A stretch of 64,000 nt of DNA from Streptomyces sp. SN-593 (GCF_016756395.1 NZ_AP018365.1:3695001-3759000), one strand, 5' to 3'; shown: positions 34,045 to 43,316, counted from the first letter of the stretch. The notes: generated by a model not told the origin, from the sequence alone. A program made the numbers and translations.

Positions 34045-34614
34045 TCACCCGTCCGCCGGCGGCCGCAGCCCGTCGAGCACGAGGCCGAGCAGGTGCCGGG
34101 TGCGCGGCTCCCAGTCCGGTCCCTGGTCGGTGCGCCACAGGAAGTCGACCAGCAGCAGCACGTCCGGCGCGGCCACGTCCGCCCGCACCACGCCGGCGTC
34201 CTGCCCGGCCCTCAGCAGCGAGCCGATCGTGTCGATCACCGGCCCGTAGTACGCGTTGGACAGGTCCGCCCGGGTCGCCGCCTCCACCGCCTGCGCGACG
34301 CCGTGCTTGATCCGCCCGTACGCCGCGAGCCGGTCCAGCCACAACCGCAGTGCCTCCAGGGGCTGTCGAGCGTGGGTGCGCAGCAGTTCCGGCGCCGCCC
34401 GCAGCAGTTCCTCGATGTCCTGCCGGTAGACGGCCAGCAGCAGCGCCTCGCGGGTGGCGAAGTGCCGGTAGAGGGTGCCCTGTCCGACGCCCGCGCGCTT
34501 CGCAATCGAGTTCAGCGTCGCGTCGGCGGACTCGGTCAGCGCCACCCGGGCCGCGTCCACGATCCGGGCCCGGTTCTGCTCCGCGTCGGCGCGCCTGGTC
34601 GCTCGCTCGCCCAT
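34045..34614 (-). CDS. TetR-family repressor
   Basis: 189 residues. An N-terminal HTH (about 15-60: NRARIVDAARVALTESADAT, AKRAGVGQGTLYRHFATREAL) is followed by a C-terminal ligand domain of TetR_C-type (VEAATRADLSNAYYGPVIDT). It is divergent from an SDR oxidoreductase 158 bases away, and two strong dyads lie between them (34683-34732). It probably represses itself and the SDR gene, with an unknown inducer. Start ATG has GGAAGGGAG upstream. Confidence 0.94.
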   Translation of the reverse strand: MGERATRRADAEQNRARIVDAARVALTESADATLNSIAKRAGVGQGTLYRHFATREALLLAVYRQDIEELLRAAPELLRTHARQPLEALRLWLDRLAAYGRIKHGVAQAVEAATRADLSNAYYGPVIDTIGSLLRAGQDAGVVRADVAAPDVLLLVDFLWRTDQGPDWEPRTRHLLGLVLDGLRPPADG

Positions 34615-34682
34615 GGCTCCCTTCCTTCCGGCCCCGCCGAGCCGCCGCGCCGGAGCGGCGGGAGCCGGGTGCCTTGATAAGC

Positions 34683-34732
34683 GGACACGTGTCCACTACG
34701 GTGGAGAACGGAAGCGGACGCGTGTCCGCTTC
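34683..34732. promoter_or_regulatory. Paired TetR operators
   Basis: Site 1, GGACACGTGTCC at 34683-34694, is a perfect 12-bp palindrome. Site 2 at 34711-34732 is a 22-bp dyad with arms GAAGCGGAC and GTCCGCTTC, broken only at the centre. Both share GCGGAC-N-CGTGTCC. They lie between divergent tetR and SDR genes, closer to the SDR start. Confidence 0.8.
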
Positions 34733-34772
34733 TCGTCCGACGATACCGCGACCCCCGCGAGGAGCAGCACCC

Positions 34773-35531
34773 ATGACCACCCCCGGCACCACCGCCACGC
34801 CCCTCCAGGGCAAGGTCGTCGCCCTCACCGGCGCCAGCAGCGGCATCGGCGAGGCCACCGCGCTGCTGCTCGCCGGCCGCGGCGCCCGGCTGGTGCTCGG
34901 CGCCCGGCGCACGGACCGGCTGGACGCGCTCGCCGAGCGGATCACCGCGGAGGGCGGCGAGGCCGTGACCGCCCGGACCGACGTGCGCCGCGCCGAGGAC
35001 CTGGCCGCGCTGGTCGCCCTCGCCCAGGAGCGCTTCGGCCGGCTCGACGTCCTGGTGGGCAACGCCGGGGTGGGCCCGGTCGCCCCGCTCGACGACCTGA
35101 GGACGCAGGACTGGGAGGACATGATCGACATCAACGTGAAGGGGCTGCTCCACGGCATCGCCGCGGCCCTGCCGGTCTTCCGCGCCCAGCGGTCCGGCCA
35201 CTTCGTCACCACCCTGTCCACCGCCGGCCTGCGCATCGTCCCCGGCCAGGTGGTCTACGCCGCGAGCAAGAACGCCGCCCGCACCATCTGCGAGGGCCTG
35301 CGCCAGGAGGCCGGCCCGCACATCCGCGTCACCTCCGTCTCGCCGGGCTTCGTGCACACCGACTTCGCGGGCAGCGCGGCCGACCCGCGGTTGCGCGCCG
35401 AACTGCTCGCCCGGCGCGACGAGATCGCCATCCCGCCGGACGCGATCGCCCGGGCCATCGGCTACGCGATCGAGCAGCCGGACGACGTGGACGTCAACGA
35501 GATCGTGGTCCGCCCGACGGCCCAGAGCTGA
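34773..35531 (+). CDS. Short-chain dehydrogenase/reductase (classical SDR)
   Basis: 252 residues from the ATG at 34773, preceded by GAGGAG. NAD(P)-binding TGASSGIGEA (about 19-28), NAGVGP (about 94-99), catalytic Ser in TTLSTAGLRI, and YAASK (Tyr/Lys, about 161-165) are all present. An Arg-rich LGARRTDRL loop after the second strand favours NADP(H). It is divergent from tetR with shared operators, so expression is likely induced by its substrate or a related compound. Substrate unknown. Confidence 0.94.
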   Translation: MTTPGTTATPLQGKVVALTGASSGIGEATALLLAGRGARLVLGARRTDRLDALAERITAEGGEAVTARTDVRRAEDLAALVALAQERFGRLDVLVGNAGVGPVAPLDDLRTQDWEDMIDINVKGLLHGIAAALPVFRAQRSGHFVTTLSTAGLRIVPGQVVYAASKNAARTICEGLRQEAGPHIRVTSVSPGFVHTDFAGSAADPRLRAELLARRDEIAIPPDAIARAIGYAIEQPDDVDVNEIVVRPTAQS

Positions 35532-35869
35532 CCCCGCCCCCTGACGCACCGAGCCCCCTCCCCCTCCCCCTGCCCGGCCCACCGGCCGCCGCCCGCCGGC
35601 CCCGCCGCGTCCGGCCGCCGGCGCTTCACGGCGGGTTCACGCGGCGGCCCCTCGGACGTGAACATGCGTCGGCACTATGGCGGTTGGCCGTTACCCACTG
35701 GTAATACGGAGCCGGGCGCGCACCGGAGCCACCCCCGGCGCGGGCCGCACCCCACCGGCCGTGGCGCGGTCGGCCGTACCCCGGCCGTACCGGACCACGA
35801 CCGGCCGGACCACGACCGCGGCAGCAGCCGTCACGCGTGCCGACCCGACCACCGTCAGGAGACTTGTCC
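35532..35869. other. Long leader/promoter region of the metallophosphoesterase gene
   Basis: No gene is seen. It holds a PHO-box-like direct repeat (35624-35645), a GTTCACG/CGTGAAC inverted pair (35635-35660) and a TTACC-CACT-GGTAA dyad at 35688-35701. The downstream gene begins at 35870 with CAGGAG before it. Confidence 0.55.
35624..35645 (+). promoter_or_regulatory. PHO-box-like direct repeat
   Basis: Two adjacent 11-base units, CTTCACGGCGG and GTTCACGCGGC, share TTCACG in register. Streptomyces PhoP binds 11-base direct repeats with the core GTTCAC. The downstream gene is an exported phosphoesterase, a typical member of the phosphate-starvation regulon. The first unit deviates at base 1, and only two units are present. 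Confidence 0.5.
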
Positions 35870-37618
35870 ATGGGCGCAGCCAGCAGACGCCAGTTCCTCT
35901 CCGGTGCCTCCGCCGCCGCGGCCGCCGCCGCCCTGACCCTGGTGGACGGCCCGTTCGCGTCGGCGGCGGCCCGCGACCGCGCGGTCGCCGCGTCGGCCGC
36001 CCGCGCCGTGGCCGTCGAGGGCACCACCCTCGCCCAGGCCGCGACGGCCACCGGCACCGGCGCGTACAAGAGGCTCGCGGCCGGGCCCGGTTGGCCGCTG
36101 GTCGTGCGCACCGAGCTGGCCGCGGGCGGCGCCGGGCGGGACACCGCGCGCACCGGCCTCGCCTCCTTCGTGCAGTTCACGGACCTGCACCTGGCCGACA
36201 CCGAGTCGCCGGTGCGCTTCGAGTACCTCGCGAAGTACATCGACTCCGCCTACCGCCCGCACGAGGCACTGACCGTGCGCGGCGCCGCCTCCCTCGTCGA
36301 CCGGGTCAACTCGCTTTCCGGCGGCCCCTACACGGGCCTGCCCTTCTCCCTGGTGATGGCGACCGGCGACAACACCGACAACCACGAGCAGGTCGAACTC
36401 GACTGGTACCTCACGGTGATGAGCGGCGGCGCGATCACCCCGAACACCGGGGACACCTCCCGCTACGAGGGCGTGCAGAACTCCGGTTCCGCGCTGTACT
36501 GGAACCCCGAGTCGTCCTTCCAGGACGACTACAAGGCGGCCGGCTTCCCGCAGGTGCCGGGCTTCCTGGCCGCCGCCGGACGGCCGTTCACCGCGAGCGG
36601 GCTGCGCACCCCCTGGTACACCACGGTCGGCAACCACGACGACAGCATCGAGGGCACCCTGCCCGACCTGGGCCTGCTGGGCTCCCTCTACACCGGCGGC
36701 GGCAAGATCGAGGGCGTGGACGACGCGACCGCGGCCAAGCTCGCGGACGCGATCCAGCACGACCCGGCGTCCGCGGTCGCCCTCCTGCTCGGCCTGCTCG
36801 AAGGGGGCGGCCCGGTCCGCCCGGTCACCCCCGACGCCCGCCGCGCCCCCTTCACCCCGAAGCAGTTCGCCCAGGCGCACCTCGACACCGCCCGCACCGG
36901 CCCGGGCCCGTACGGCCACGGCTTCACCCAGGCGGCCGCCGACAGCGGCAAGCTCTACTACACCTTCCCGATCTCCGACGGGGTCCTCGGCGTCAGCCTC
37001 GACACCACCAACCGCGCCGGCTGGGCGGACGGCTCCATCGGCTCCGCCCAACTGAAGTGGCTGGAGTCCGTCCTCCAGTCGTACAGCACGCACTGGTACG
37101 ACACCGACGGCACCGTGGTGCGCCGCGGCTCCCAGGACCAGCTCGTTGTCCTGTTCAGCCACCACACCAGCACCACCATGGGCAACACGCTGCCCGACCC
37201 GTACAACCTGTTCGACGGCCGGCACACCGGCACCGAGCTGGTCGCCCTGCTCCAGCGCTACCCGAACGTGGTGGCCTGGGTGAACGGCCACACGCACGCC
37301 AACCTCATCACGCCGCACGGCCACGCCGTCCCCGAGCGCGCGTTCTGGGAGATCAACACCGCCTCGCACGTGGACTTCCCGCAGCACGCGCGGCTCATCG
37401 AGATCGCCGACAACCACGACGGCACCCTGTCGCTGTTCACCACCCTCGTGGAGTCCGCCGCGCCCTACGCGACCGACTTCACCGCCACCACCGAGCCCGA
37501 CCTCGCCGCCCTCTACCGCGAGCTGTCCTTCAACGACCCCTACGCCACCCCCGCCGCCAAGCTCGGCGGCTCCGCCGACCACAACACCGAACTCCTGCTG
37601 GCCAGGCCGGGCGCCTGA
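35870..37618 (+). CDS. Tat-exported metallophosphoesterase (TIGR03767 type)
   Basis: 582 residues from the ATG at 35870 (MGAASRRQFLSGAS...). A twin-arginine signal SRRQFLSGASAAAAAAALTL covers residues 5-24. The calcineurin-like metal site is complete: FTDLHLAD (about 105), MATGDNTDN (about 162), TVGNHDD (about 252), LFSHHTST (about 428) and NGHTHAN (about 474). It is a secreted or wall-associated dimetal phosphoesterase; the substrate is unknown. An upstream in-frame ATG at 35837 would add 11 residues before the signal and lacks a good ribosome-binding site. The PHO-box-like repeat 225 bases upstream suggests phosphate control. Confidence 0.88.
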   Translation: MGAASRRQFLSGASAAAAAAALTLVDGPFASAAARDRAVAASAARAVAVEGTTLAQAATATGTGAYKRLAAGPGWPLVVRTELAAGGAGRDTARTGLASFVQFTDLHLADTESPVRFEYLAKYIDSAYRPHEALTVRGAASLVDRVNSLSGGPYTGLPFSLVMATGDNTDNHEQVELDWYLTVMSGGAITPNTGDTSRYEGVQNSGSALYWNPESSFQDDYKAAGFPQVPGFLAAAGRPFTASGLRTPWYTTVGNHDDSIEGTLPDLGLLGSLYTGGGKIEGVDDATAAKLADAIQHDPASAVALLLGLLEGGGPVRPVTPDARRAPFTPKQFAQAHLDTARTGPGPYGHGFTQAAADSGKLYYTFPISDGVLGVSLDTTNRAGWADGSIGSAQLKWLESVLQSYSTHWYDTDGTVVRRGSQDQLVVLFSHHTSTTMGNTLPDPYNLFDGRHTGTELVALLQRYPNVVAWVNGHTHANLITPHGHAVPERAFWEINTASHVDFPQHARLIEIADNHDGTLSLFTTLVESAAPYATDFTATTEPDLAALYRELSFNDPYATPAAKLGGSADHNTELLLARPGA

Positions 37619-37684
37619 GCCGGGCACCGGGCGTACGGACCGTCCGTCCGAACCGGGCGGCCGGACCGGGCGTACGACCGCGCG

Positions 37685-38527
37685 TCAGTCCGGGATCGGT
37701 ACGGCCGCGCCGCGCACACCGATCCCGGCGGCCGGGTCCGCGGGGACGGCGACGGTCAGGACGCTCGGCCGACCCAGGTCGTCGCCCTGGTGCACCGTGA
37801 GCGTGGCCGGCGGCGCGACCAGGCCCAGCTCGCGCAGGTAGCCGCCGAACGCGGCGGCCGCCGCGCCCGTGGCCGGGTCCTCGACCACGCCGCCGGGCGG
37901 GAAGGGGTTGCGGGCGTGGAAGACCGTCTCCGACTCCCGCCAGACCAGGTCGACCGTGGTCCAGTCGCGGCGGCGCATGAGGTCGCCGAGCGCGGCCATG
38001 TCGTAGTCGAGCGCCGCCAGCCGCCGGCGGGTCGCGGCGGCGATCACCGGGTGCCGGGCGCCGGCGTAGGCGACCCGCGGCGGCAGCGCCGGGTCCAGCT
38101 CCGCCGCGGACCAGCGCAGCGCGGCGAGCAGGGCGGCCAGGTCGGCCGCGGACAGCGGCTCCGACCGGGGCGGAACGCTCACCAGTTCGGCGGCGCCGAC
38201 ACCGTCCGGGCCGAGGGAGGACACCACCCGGACCGGACCGGCCGCGGTGTGGAGGACCAGCGTGCCCGGACCGTGGACGTGCGCGTGGGCGACCGCGGTG
38301 GCGATGGTCGCGTGCCCGCAGAACGACACCTCGGCCAGCGGGCTGAAGTAGCGGACGTCGAGGTCGCCGTCGGGGCGCGGCACGGCGAACGCCGTCTCCG
38401 AGTAGCCGACTTCGGCGGCGACGGCCAGCATCCCGGCCTCGTTGGCCCCGCTCGCGTCCAGCACCACGCCCGCCGGGTTCCCCCCGGAGGCGTCGGTGGC
38501 GAACGCCACGTATCTGAGCACGTCCAT
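37685..38527 (-). CDS. PhzF-family isomerase/epimerase-like protein
   Basis: 280 residues. It has the family start (DVLRYVAFATDASGGNPAGV), the catalytic Glu in GYSETAFAVP (about 41-50), the FCGHATIATAVA motif (about 71-82) and the second-domain motif VVEDPATGAAAAAFGGYL. PhzF enzymes catalyse hydrogen shifts or epimerisation on small cyclic acids; many actinobacterial members have no known substrate and no phenazine genes are nearby. It is convergent with the metallophosphoesterase gene. Confidence 0.92.
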   Translation of the reverse strand: MDVLRYVAFATDASGGNPAGVVLDASGANEAGMLAVAAEVGYSETAFAVPRPDGDLDVRYFSPLAEVSFCGHATIATAVAHAHVHGPGTLVLHTAAGPVRVVSSLGPDGVGAAELVSVPPRSEPLSAADLAALLAALRWSAAELDPALPPRVAYAGARHPVIAAATRRRLAALDYDMAALGDLMRRRDWTTVDLVWRESETVFHARNPFPPGGVVEDPATGAAAAAFGGYLRELGLVAPPATLTVHQGDDLGRPSVLTVAVPADPAAGIGVRGAAVPIPD

Positions 38528-38870
38528 GGCCGCACGCTAGCCAGCGCGCCGCGGCGCCGTCAAAGCCCTTACGGCTGCTTACCGGCCGGCTCCGGCGCCG
38601 ACTCCCACGCCCGCCCCCACCCCGTCCCACGCCCGCTCCCACGCCCGCTCCCACGCCGGCTCCGTGCGCCCGCCCGGCACGGCGCGCGTGCAGGGGCACC
38701 GCCCCGATTCTGCTACGCTGATCAAGCGACATCGGCCCGCCGAAATGTCCGAACGGCAACAGGAAGTCCCCCGGGATCTCCGGCGGCCCGGAGGGCATGG
38801 CGCAGGCGTCGCGGAAAACCGGTGCGGAAGCACGGCACATCATGTGTCACACTTGTGCCGCACCACGCAA
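38528..38870. repeat. Intergenic region with 11-12 bp tandem repeats
   Basis: No gene is seen. Five imperfect copies of CTCCCACGCCCG lie at 38602-38659. The remainder is upstream of tRNA-Asp and presumably holds its promoter, together with the promoter of the PhzF-type gene on the other strand. Confidence 0.6.
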
Positions 38871-38945
38871 GGTCCTGTGGAGCAGTTTGGAGTGCTCGCC
38901 ACCCTGTCAAGGTGGAGGCCGCGGGTTCAAATCCCGTCAGGACCG
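38871..38945 (+). tRNA. tRNA-Asp (GTC)
   Basis: 75 bases: acceptor GGTCCTG/CAGGACC, discriminator G, T arm GCGGGTTCAAATCCCGT, anticodon GTC at 38906-38908 in loop CTGTCAA. Sequence-identical to the copy at 43196. Four bases separate it from tRNA-Phe, so they are co-transcribed. Confidence 0.98.
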
Positions 38946-38949
38946 CTGC

Positions 38950-39023
38950 GGCTGGGTAGCTCAGTTGGTACGAGCGACCGCCTGAAAAGCGGTAGGTCGC
39001 CGGTTCGACCCCGGCCCCAGCCA
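38950..39023 (+). tRNA. tRNA-Phe (GAA)
   Basis: 74 bases: acceptor GGCTGGG/CCCAGCC, discriminator A, anticodon GAA in loop CTGAAAA, T arm GCCGGTTCGACCCCGGC. It follows tRNA-Asp directly and is followed by a strong terminator. Confidence 0.97.
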
Positions 39024-39026
39024 CCG

Positions 39027-39071
39027 CACGACGAAGGGCCCGCCTCCATCGGAGGCGGGCCCTTCGTCGTG
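39027..39071 (+). terminator. Terminator of the tRNA-Asp/tRNA-Phe unit
   Basis: A perfect 21-bp stem (39027-39047 with 39051-39071) with a 3-base ATC loop begins four bases after tRNA-Phe. There is no U tract, as is common in Streptomyces. Confidence 0.88.
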
Positions 39072-39171
39072 ATCCGTGTCACCCCGGTCCAGGACGGGCG
39101 CCCCGGACGCCCCGAATACCGTGGAAATGGGTTGGCCGCTCCTCGCCGGCAGGTGCGATGCTGGATCGCGT

Positions 39172-42100
39172 ATGTCTACGCAACCCTCCTCCCCCGCCGA
39201 GTTCTCCGAACTCGCCGCGCGGCTGCCCGCGCTCTCCTCGCGCGACGAGCAGCGGCTCGGCCGGCGGCTCGACGGCGCCCGCCGCATCCGCAAGCCGGAG
39301 GCGCGCGCCGCGGTGCTCGCCGAGATCGACACGGAGATCGGGAGGGCGGAGACCCGGACGGCCGCGCGCCGGGCGGCCGTGCCGCGGATCACCTACCCCG
39401 AGGCGCTGCCGGTCAGCCAGAAGAAGGACGAGATCCTCGCGGCGATCCGCGACCACCAGGTGGTGATCGTCGCCGGCGAGACCGGCTCCGGCAAGACCAC
39501 CCAGATCCCCAAGATCTGCCTGGAGCTGGGCCGCGGCGTGCGCGGGCTGATCGGCCACACCCAGCCGCGCCGGATCGCGGCCAGGACCGTCGCCGAGCGC
39601 GTCGCGGAGGAGCTGCGCACCCCGCTGGGCGAGGCGGTCGGCTGGAAGGTCCGCTTCACCGACCAGGTGGGCGACTCGACCCTGGTCAAGCTGATGACCG
39701 ACGGCATCATGCTCGCCGAGATCCAGACCGACCGCGAGCTGCGCGCCTACGACACGATCATCATCGACGAGGCCCACGAGCGCAGCCTGAACATCGACTT
39801 CATCCTCGGCTACCTCGCCCAGTTGTTGCCGCGCCGCCCCGACCTCAAGGTCGTCATCACCTCCGCCACCATCGACCCGCAGCGCTTCTCCCGGCACTTC
39901 GGCGACGCGCCGGTGGTGGAGGTGAGCGGGCGCACCTACCCGGTCGAGGTGCGGTACCGGCCGCTGCTGGAGGAGGGCTCGACCGAGGCCGACCGGGACC
40001 AGATCACCGCGATCAGCGACGCGGTGGACGAACTCCAGGCCGAGGGCCCCGGCGACATCCTGGTCTTCCTCTCCGGCGAGCGGGAGATCCGCGACACCGC
40101 CGACGCCCTCACCAGGCGGCAGCTCCGCGGCACCGAGGTGCTGCCGCTGTACGCGCGGCTGTCGTCGGCCGAGCAGCACCGCGTGTTCCAGCAGCACACC
40201 GGCCGCCGGATCGTGCTGGCCACCAACGTGGCGGAGACCTCGCTGACCGTCCCGGGCATCCGCTACGTGATCGACCCGGGCACCGCCCGCATCTCCCGCT
40301 ACAGCCACCGCACCAAGGTGCAGCGGCTGCCGATCGAGCCGATCAGCCAGGCCAGCGCCAACCAGCGCAAGGGCCGCTGCGGCCGCACCTCCGACGGCAT
40401 CTGCATCCGGCTGTACGACGAGGACGACTTCCTGTCCCGGCCGGAGTTCACCGACGCGGAGATCCTGCGCACCAACCTCGCCTCGGTGATCCTTCAGATG
40501 ACCGCCGCCGGGCTCGGCGACATCGCGAGGTTCCCGTTCATCGACCCGCCGGACAGCCGGAACATCAAGGACGGCGTCCAGCTCCTCGAAGAGCTCGGCG
40601 CGCTCGATCCGCAGCAGAAGGACCCGCGCAAGCGGCTCACCCAGACCGGCCGCAAGCTCGCCCAGCTACCGGTCGACCCGCGGCTGGCCCGGATGGTGCT
40701 GGAGGCGGACCGCAACGGCTGCGTGCGCGAGGTGATGGTGATCGCGGCCGCGCTGTCCATCCAGGACCCGCGCGAGCGCCCCGCCGACAAGCAGGCCCAG
40801 GCCGACCAGCAGCACGCCCGGTTCAAGGACGAGAGCAGCGACTTCCTGTCCTTCCTGCACCTGTGGGCCTACCTGCGCGAGAAGCAGAAGGAGCTGTCCT
40901 CCTCCGCCTTCCGCCGCACCTGCCGGGCGGAGTTCCTCAACTACCTGCGCATCCGCGAGTGGCAGGACATCTACAGCCAGTTGCGCAGTGTCGCCAGGTC
41001 GCTCGGCATCACCGTCGGCCCCGAGCCCGCCGGCGACCAGGACGCCGCCGATCCGCAGCGGGTCCACGTGTCGCTGCTGGCCGGCCTGCTGTCGCACCTG
41101 GGCCTGAAGGACACCGACAAGAACGAGTACCTGGGCGCCCGCAGCGCGAAGTTCGCGGTCTTCCCCGGCTCCGCGCTCTTCAAGAAGCCGCCGCGCTGGA
41201 TCATGTCCGCCGAACTGGTGGAGACCTCCCGGCTGTGGGCGCGGGTCAACGCGCGGATCGAGCCGGACTGGGTCGAGCCCCTGGCACAGCACCTGGTCAA
41301 GCGCAGCTACAGCGAGCCGCACTGGGAGAAGGACCAGGCCGCGGTGATGGCCTACGAGAAGGTGACGCTCTACGGCGTCCCGCTGGTCGCCCAGCGCAAG
41401 GTGAACTACGGCCGGATCGACCCGGAGACCTCCCGCGAGCTGTTCATCCGCAACGCCCTGGTCGAGGGCGACTGGCGCACCCACCACCAGTTCTTCCACG
41501 ACAACCGCAAGCTCCTGGGCGAGGTCGAGGAGTTGGAGCACCGCGCCCGCCGCCGCGACATCCTCGTCGACGACGAGACGCTCTTCGACTTCTACGACGG
41601 CAAGCTGCCCGAACACGTGGTGTCCGGCGCCCACTTCGACTCCTGGTGGAAGCACAAGCGGCGCGAGGAACCGGAGTTGCTCAACTTCGAGCACTCCATG
41701 CTGATCAACGAGAACGCGGAGGCGGTCACCAAGGCCGACTACCCCGACTCCTGGCGGCAGGGCGCGCTGAAGTTCCGGGTGACCTACCAGTTCGAGCCGG
41801 GCGGGGACGCCGACGGCGTGACCGTCCACATCCCGCTCGCGGTGCTCAACCAGGTGGTGCCCGACGGCTTCGACTGGCAGATCCCGGGCCTGCGCGAGCA
41901 GGTCGTCACCGAACTCATCCGCTCGCTGCCCAAGCCGATCCGCCGCCACTACGTCCCGGCGCCGAACTACGCGAAGGCGTTCCTCGACCGGGTCGCGGCC
42001 GGCCCCGACCCGCTCCCCGTCGTCCTGGCGCGGGAGCTCCAGCAGATGGTCGGGGTGCGGGTCTCGGCGGAGGACTTCGACCTGTCGAAGGTCCCCGACC

Positions 42101-43149
42101 ACCTCAAGATCACCTTCCGGGTGGTGGACGAGCGGCGCCGCAAGGTGGCCGGCCACACCGAGGACAAGGACCTCGACGCGCTCAAGCAGCGGCTGCGGCC
42201 GAAGACGCGGGAGGCGATCACCAAGGCGTTCGAGCGGTCCTCCGACCCGGCGCTGGCCACCGCCCCGCAGCGCACCGGCCTCACCGACTGGACGGTGGGG
42301 GCCCTCCCGCGCACGTTCGAGGCCCGGCGTGCCGGCCAGCCGGTCAAGGCGTACCCCGCCCTGGTGGACGAGGGGGCGTCGGTCGCGGTGCGGCTGTTCG
42401 ACACCGAGGCGGAGCAGGCCGAGGCGATGTGGCGCGGCACCCGCCGGCTGATCCTGCTGAACGTGCCGGTCAACCCGGCCAAGTTCGCCGCCGACAAGCT
42501 CTCCAACCAGCAGAAGCTGGCGTTGTCCCGCAACCCGCACGGCAGCGTCCAGGGCCTGTTCGAGGACTGCGCCACGGCGGCAGCGGACCGGCTGATCGCC
42601 GAGCACGGCGGCCCGGCCTGGGACGAGGAGGGCTACCGCAAGCTCTTCGACGCGGTGCGCGCCGACCTGGTCGAGCTGACCGGCCGCGCGATCCGGCAGG
42701 TCCAGCAGGTGCTGGCCGCCTGGCACTCCTGCGAGGGCCGGCTGAAGGACACCGGGAGCCCGGTGCTCGCGGCGAACGTCCAGGACGTCCGGGAGCAGCT
42801 CGCCGGCCTGGTGTACCCGGGCTTCGTCACCGCGGCGGGCCTGAAGCGCCTCCCCGACCTGATGCGCTACCTGGTGGCCGCCGACCGGCGCCTCCAGCAG
42901 ATGCCGACGGGCGTCCAGCGCGACACCACACGCATGGAGAAGGTCCGCGAGATCCAGGCGGAGTACGCCGAACTGCTGGCCGCACGGCCCGCCGGGCGCC
43001 CCGTGCCCGCCGCGGTCCGCGACATCCGCTGGATGGTCGAGGAACTGCGGGTCAGCTACTTCGCGCACGCCCTCGGCACCGCGTTCCCGGTCTCGGACAA
43101 GCGCGTCTTCAAGGCCCTGGACGCCGCCTGGTCGCGGCCTGGCTCCTGA
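39172..43149 (+). CDS. hrpA: ATP-dependent RNA helicase HrpA (DEAH box)
   Basis: 1325 residues from the ATG at 39172 (STQPSSPAEFSELAARLPAL), close to E. coli HrpA (1300). The helicase core has Walker A GETGSGKTTQIP, DEAH in IIIDEAHERSLN, SAT in VITSATIDPQ, the TNVAETSLT motif and motif VI QRKGRCGRTSDG. The HA2 and OB domains and a long C-terminal DUF3418-type region follow. HrpA acts in RNA/mRNA processing and rescue of stalled ribosomes in E. coli. The frame extends upstream to 39076, into the tRNA terminator, so the later ATG is preferred. It is followed 46 bases later by tRNA-Asp. Confidence 0.95.
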   Translation: MSTQPSSPAEFSELAARLPALSSRDEQRLGRRLDGARRIRKPEARAAVLAEIDTEIGRAETRTAARRAAVPRITYPEALPVSQKKDEILAAIRDHQVVIVAGETGSGKTTQIPKICLELGRGVRGLIGHTQPRRIAARTVAERVAEELRTPLGEAVGWKVRFTDQVGDSTLVKLMTDGIMLAEIQTDRELRAYDTIIIDEAHERSLNIDFILGYLAQLLPRRPDLKVVITSATIDPQRFSRHFGDAPVVEVSGRTYPVEVRYRPLLEEGSTEADRDQITAISDAVDELQAEGPGDILVFLSGEREIRDTADALTRRQLRGTEVLPLYARLSSAEQHRVFQQHTGRRIVLATNVAETSLTVPGIRYVIDPGTARISRYSHRTKVQRLPIEPISQASANQRKGRCGRTSDGICIRLYDEDDFLSRPEFTDAEILRTNLASVILQMTAAGLGDIARFPFIDPPDSRNIKDGVQLLEELGALDPQQKDPRKRLTQTGRKLAQLPVDPRLARMVLEADRNGCVREVMVIAAALSIQDPRERPADKQAQADQQHARFKDESSDFLSFLHLWAYLREKQKELSSSAFRRTCRAEFLNYLRIREWQDIYSQLRSVARSLGITVGPEPAGDQDAADPQRVHVSLLAGLLSHLGLKDTDKNEYLGARSAKFAVFPGSALFKKPPRWIMSAELVETSRLWARVNARIEPDWVEPLAQHLVKRSYSEPHWEKDQAAVMAYEKVTLYGVPLVAQRKVNYGRIDPETSRELFIRNALVEGDWRTHHQFFHDNRKLLGEVEELEHRARRRDILVDDETLFDFYDGKLPEHVVSGAHFDSWWKHKRREEPELLNFEHSMLINENAEAVTKADYPDSWRQGALKFRVTYQFEPGGDADGVTVHIPLAVLNQVVPDGFDWQIPGLREQVVTELIRSLPKPIRRHYVPAPNYAKAFLDRVAAGPDPLPVVLARELQQMVGVRVSAEDFDLSKVPDHLKITFRVVDERRRKVAGHTEDKDLDALKQRLRPKTREAITKAFERSSDPALATAPQRTGLTDWTVGALPRTFEARRAGQPVKAYPALVDEGASVAVRLFDTEAEQAEAMWRGTRRLILLNVPVNPAKFAADKLSNQQKLALSRNPHGSVQGLFEDCATAAADRLIAEHGGPAWDEEGYRKLFDAVRADLVELTGRAIRQVQQVLAAWHSCEGRLKDTGSPVLAANVQDVREQLAGLVYPGFVTAAGLKRLPDLMRYLVAADRRLQQMPTGVQRDTTRMEKVREIQAEYAELLAARPAGRPVPAAVRDIRWMVEELRVSYFAHALGTAFPVSDKRVFKALDAAWSRPGS

Positions 43150-43195
43150 GTTCGACCCGACCCCCTGACCTGCTGTACAGTCTGTCTCGCGACGA

Positions 43196-43270
43196 GGTCC
43201 TGTGGAGCAGTTTGGAGTGCTCGCCACCCTGTCAAGGTGGAGGCCGCGGGTTCAAATCCCGTCAGGACCG
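43196..43270 (+). tRNA. tRNA-Asp (GTC), second copy
   Basis: 75 bases, identical to the copy at 38871. A -10-like TACAGT lies at 43176-43181, so it has its own promoter after the hrpA stop. A hairpin follows at 43284. Confidence 0.98.
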
Positions 43271-43283
43271 CCGTAGATGAGAC

Positions 43284-43316
43284 AGCCCGCCCCGGGAGAC
43301 CGGTGGCGGGCTTTCC
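43284..43316 (+). terminator. Terminator of tRNA-Asp
   Basis: Stem AGCCCGCC/GGCGGGCT (43284-43291 with 43305-43312), a 13-base loop, then TT. It starts 14 bases after the tRNA. Confidence 0.8.

Noticed and set aside
37685..38527. PhzF-type gene considered as a sign of a phenazine cluster
   Set aside because: No other phenazine genes are near; PhzF homologues are widespread with other roles.
38871..43270. tRNA-Asp copies considered as attachment-site duplication of an integrated element
   Set aside because: Both copies are complete tRNAs, the DNA between them is the conserved hrpA gene, and no integrase is present.
38664..43280. 1538-residue frame on the same strand as hrpA
   Set aside because: It runs through two tRNAs and hrpA in a shifted frame; the sequence is an Arg/Pro/Gly shadow with no domain.
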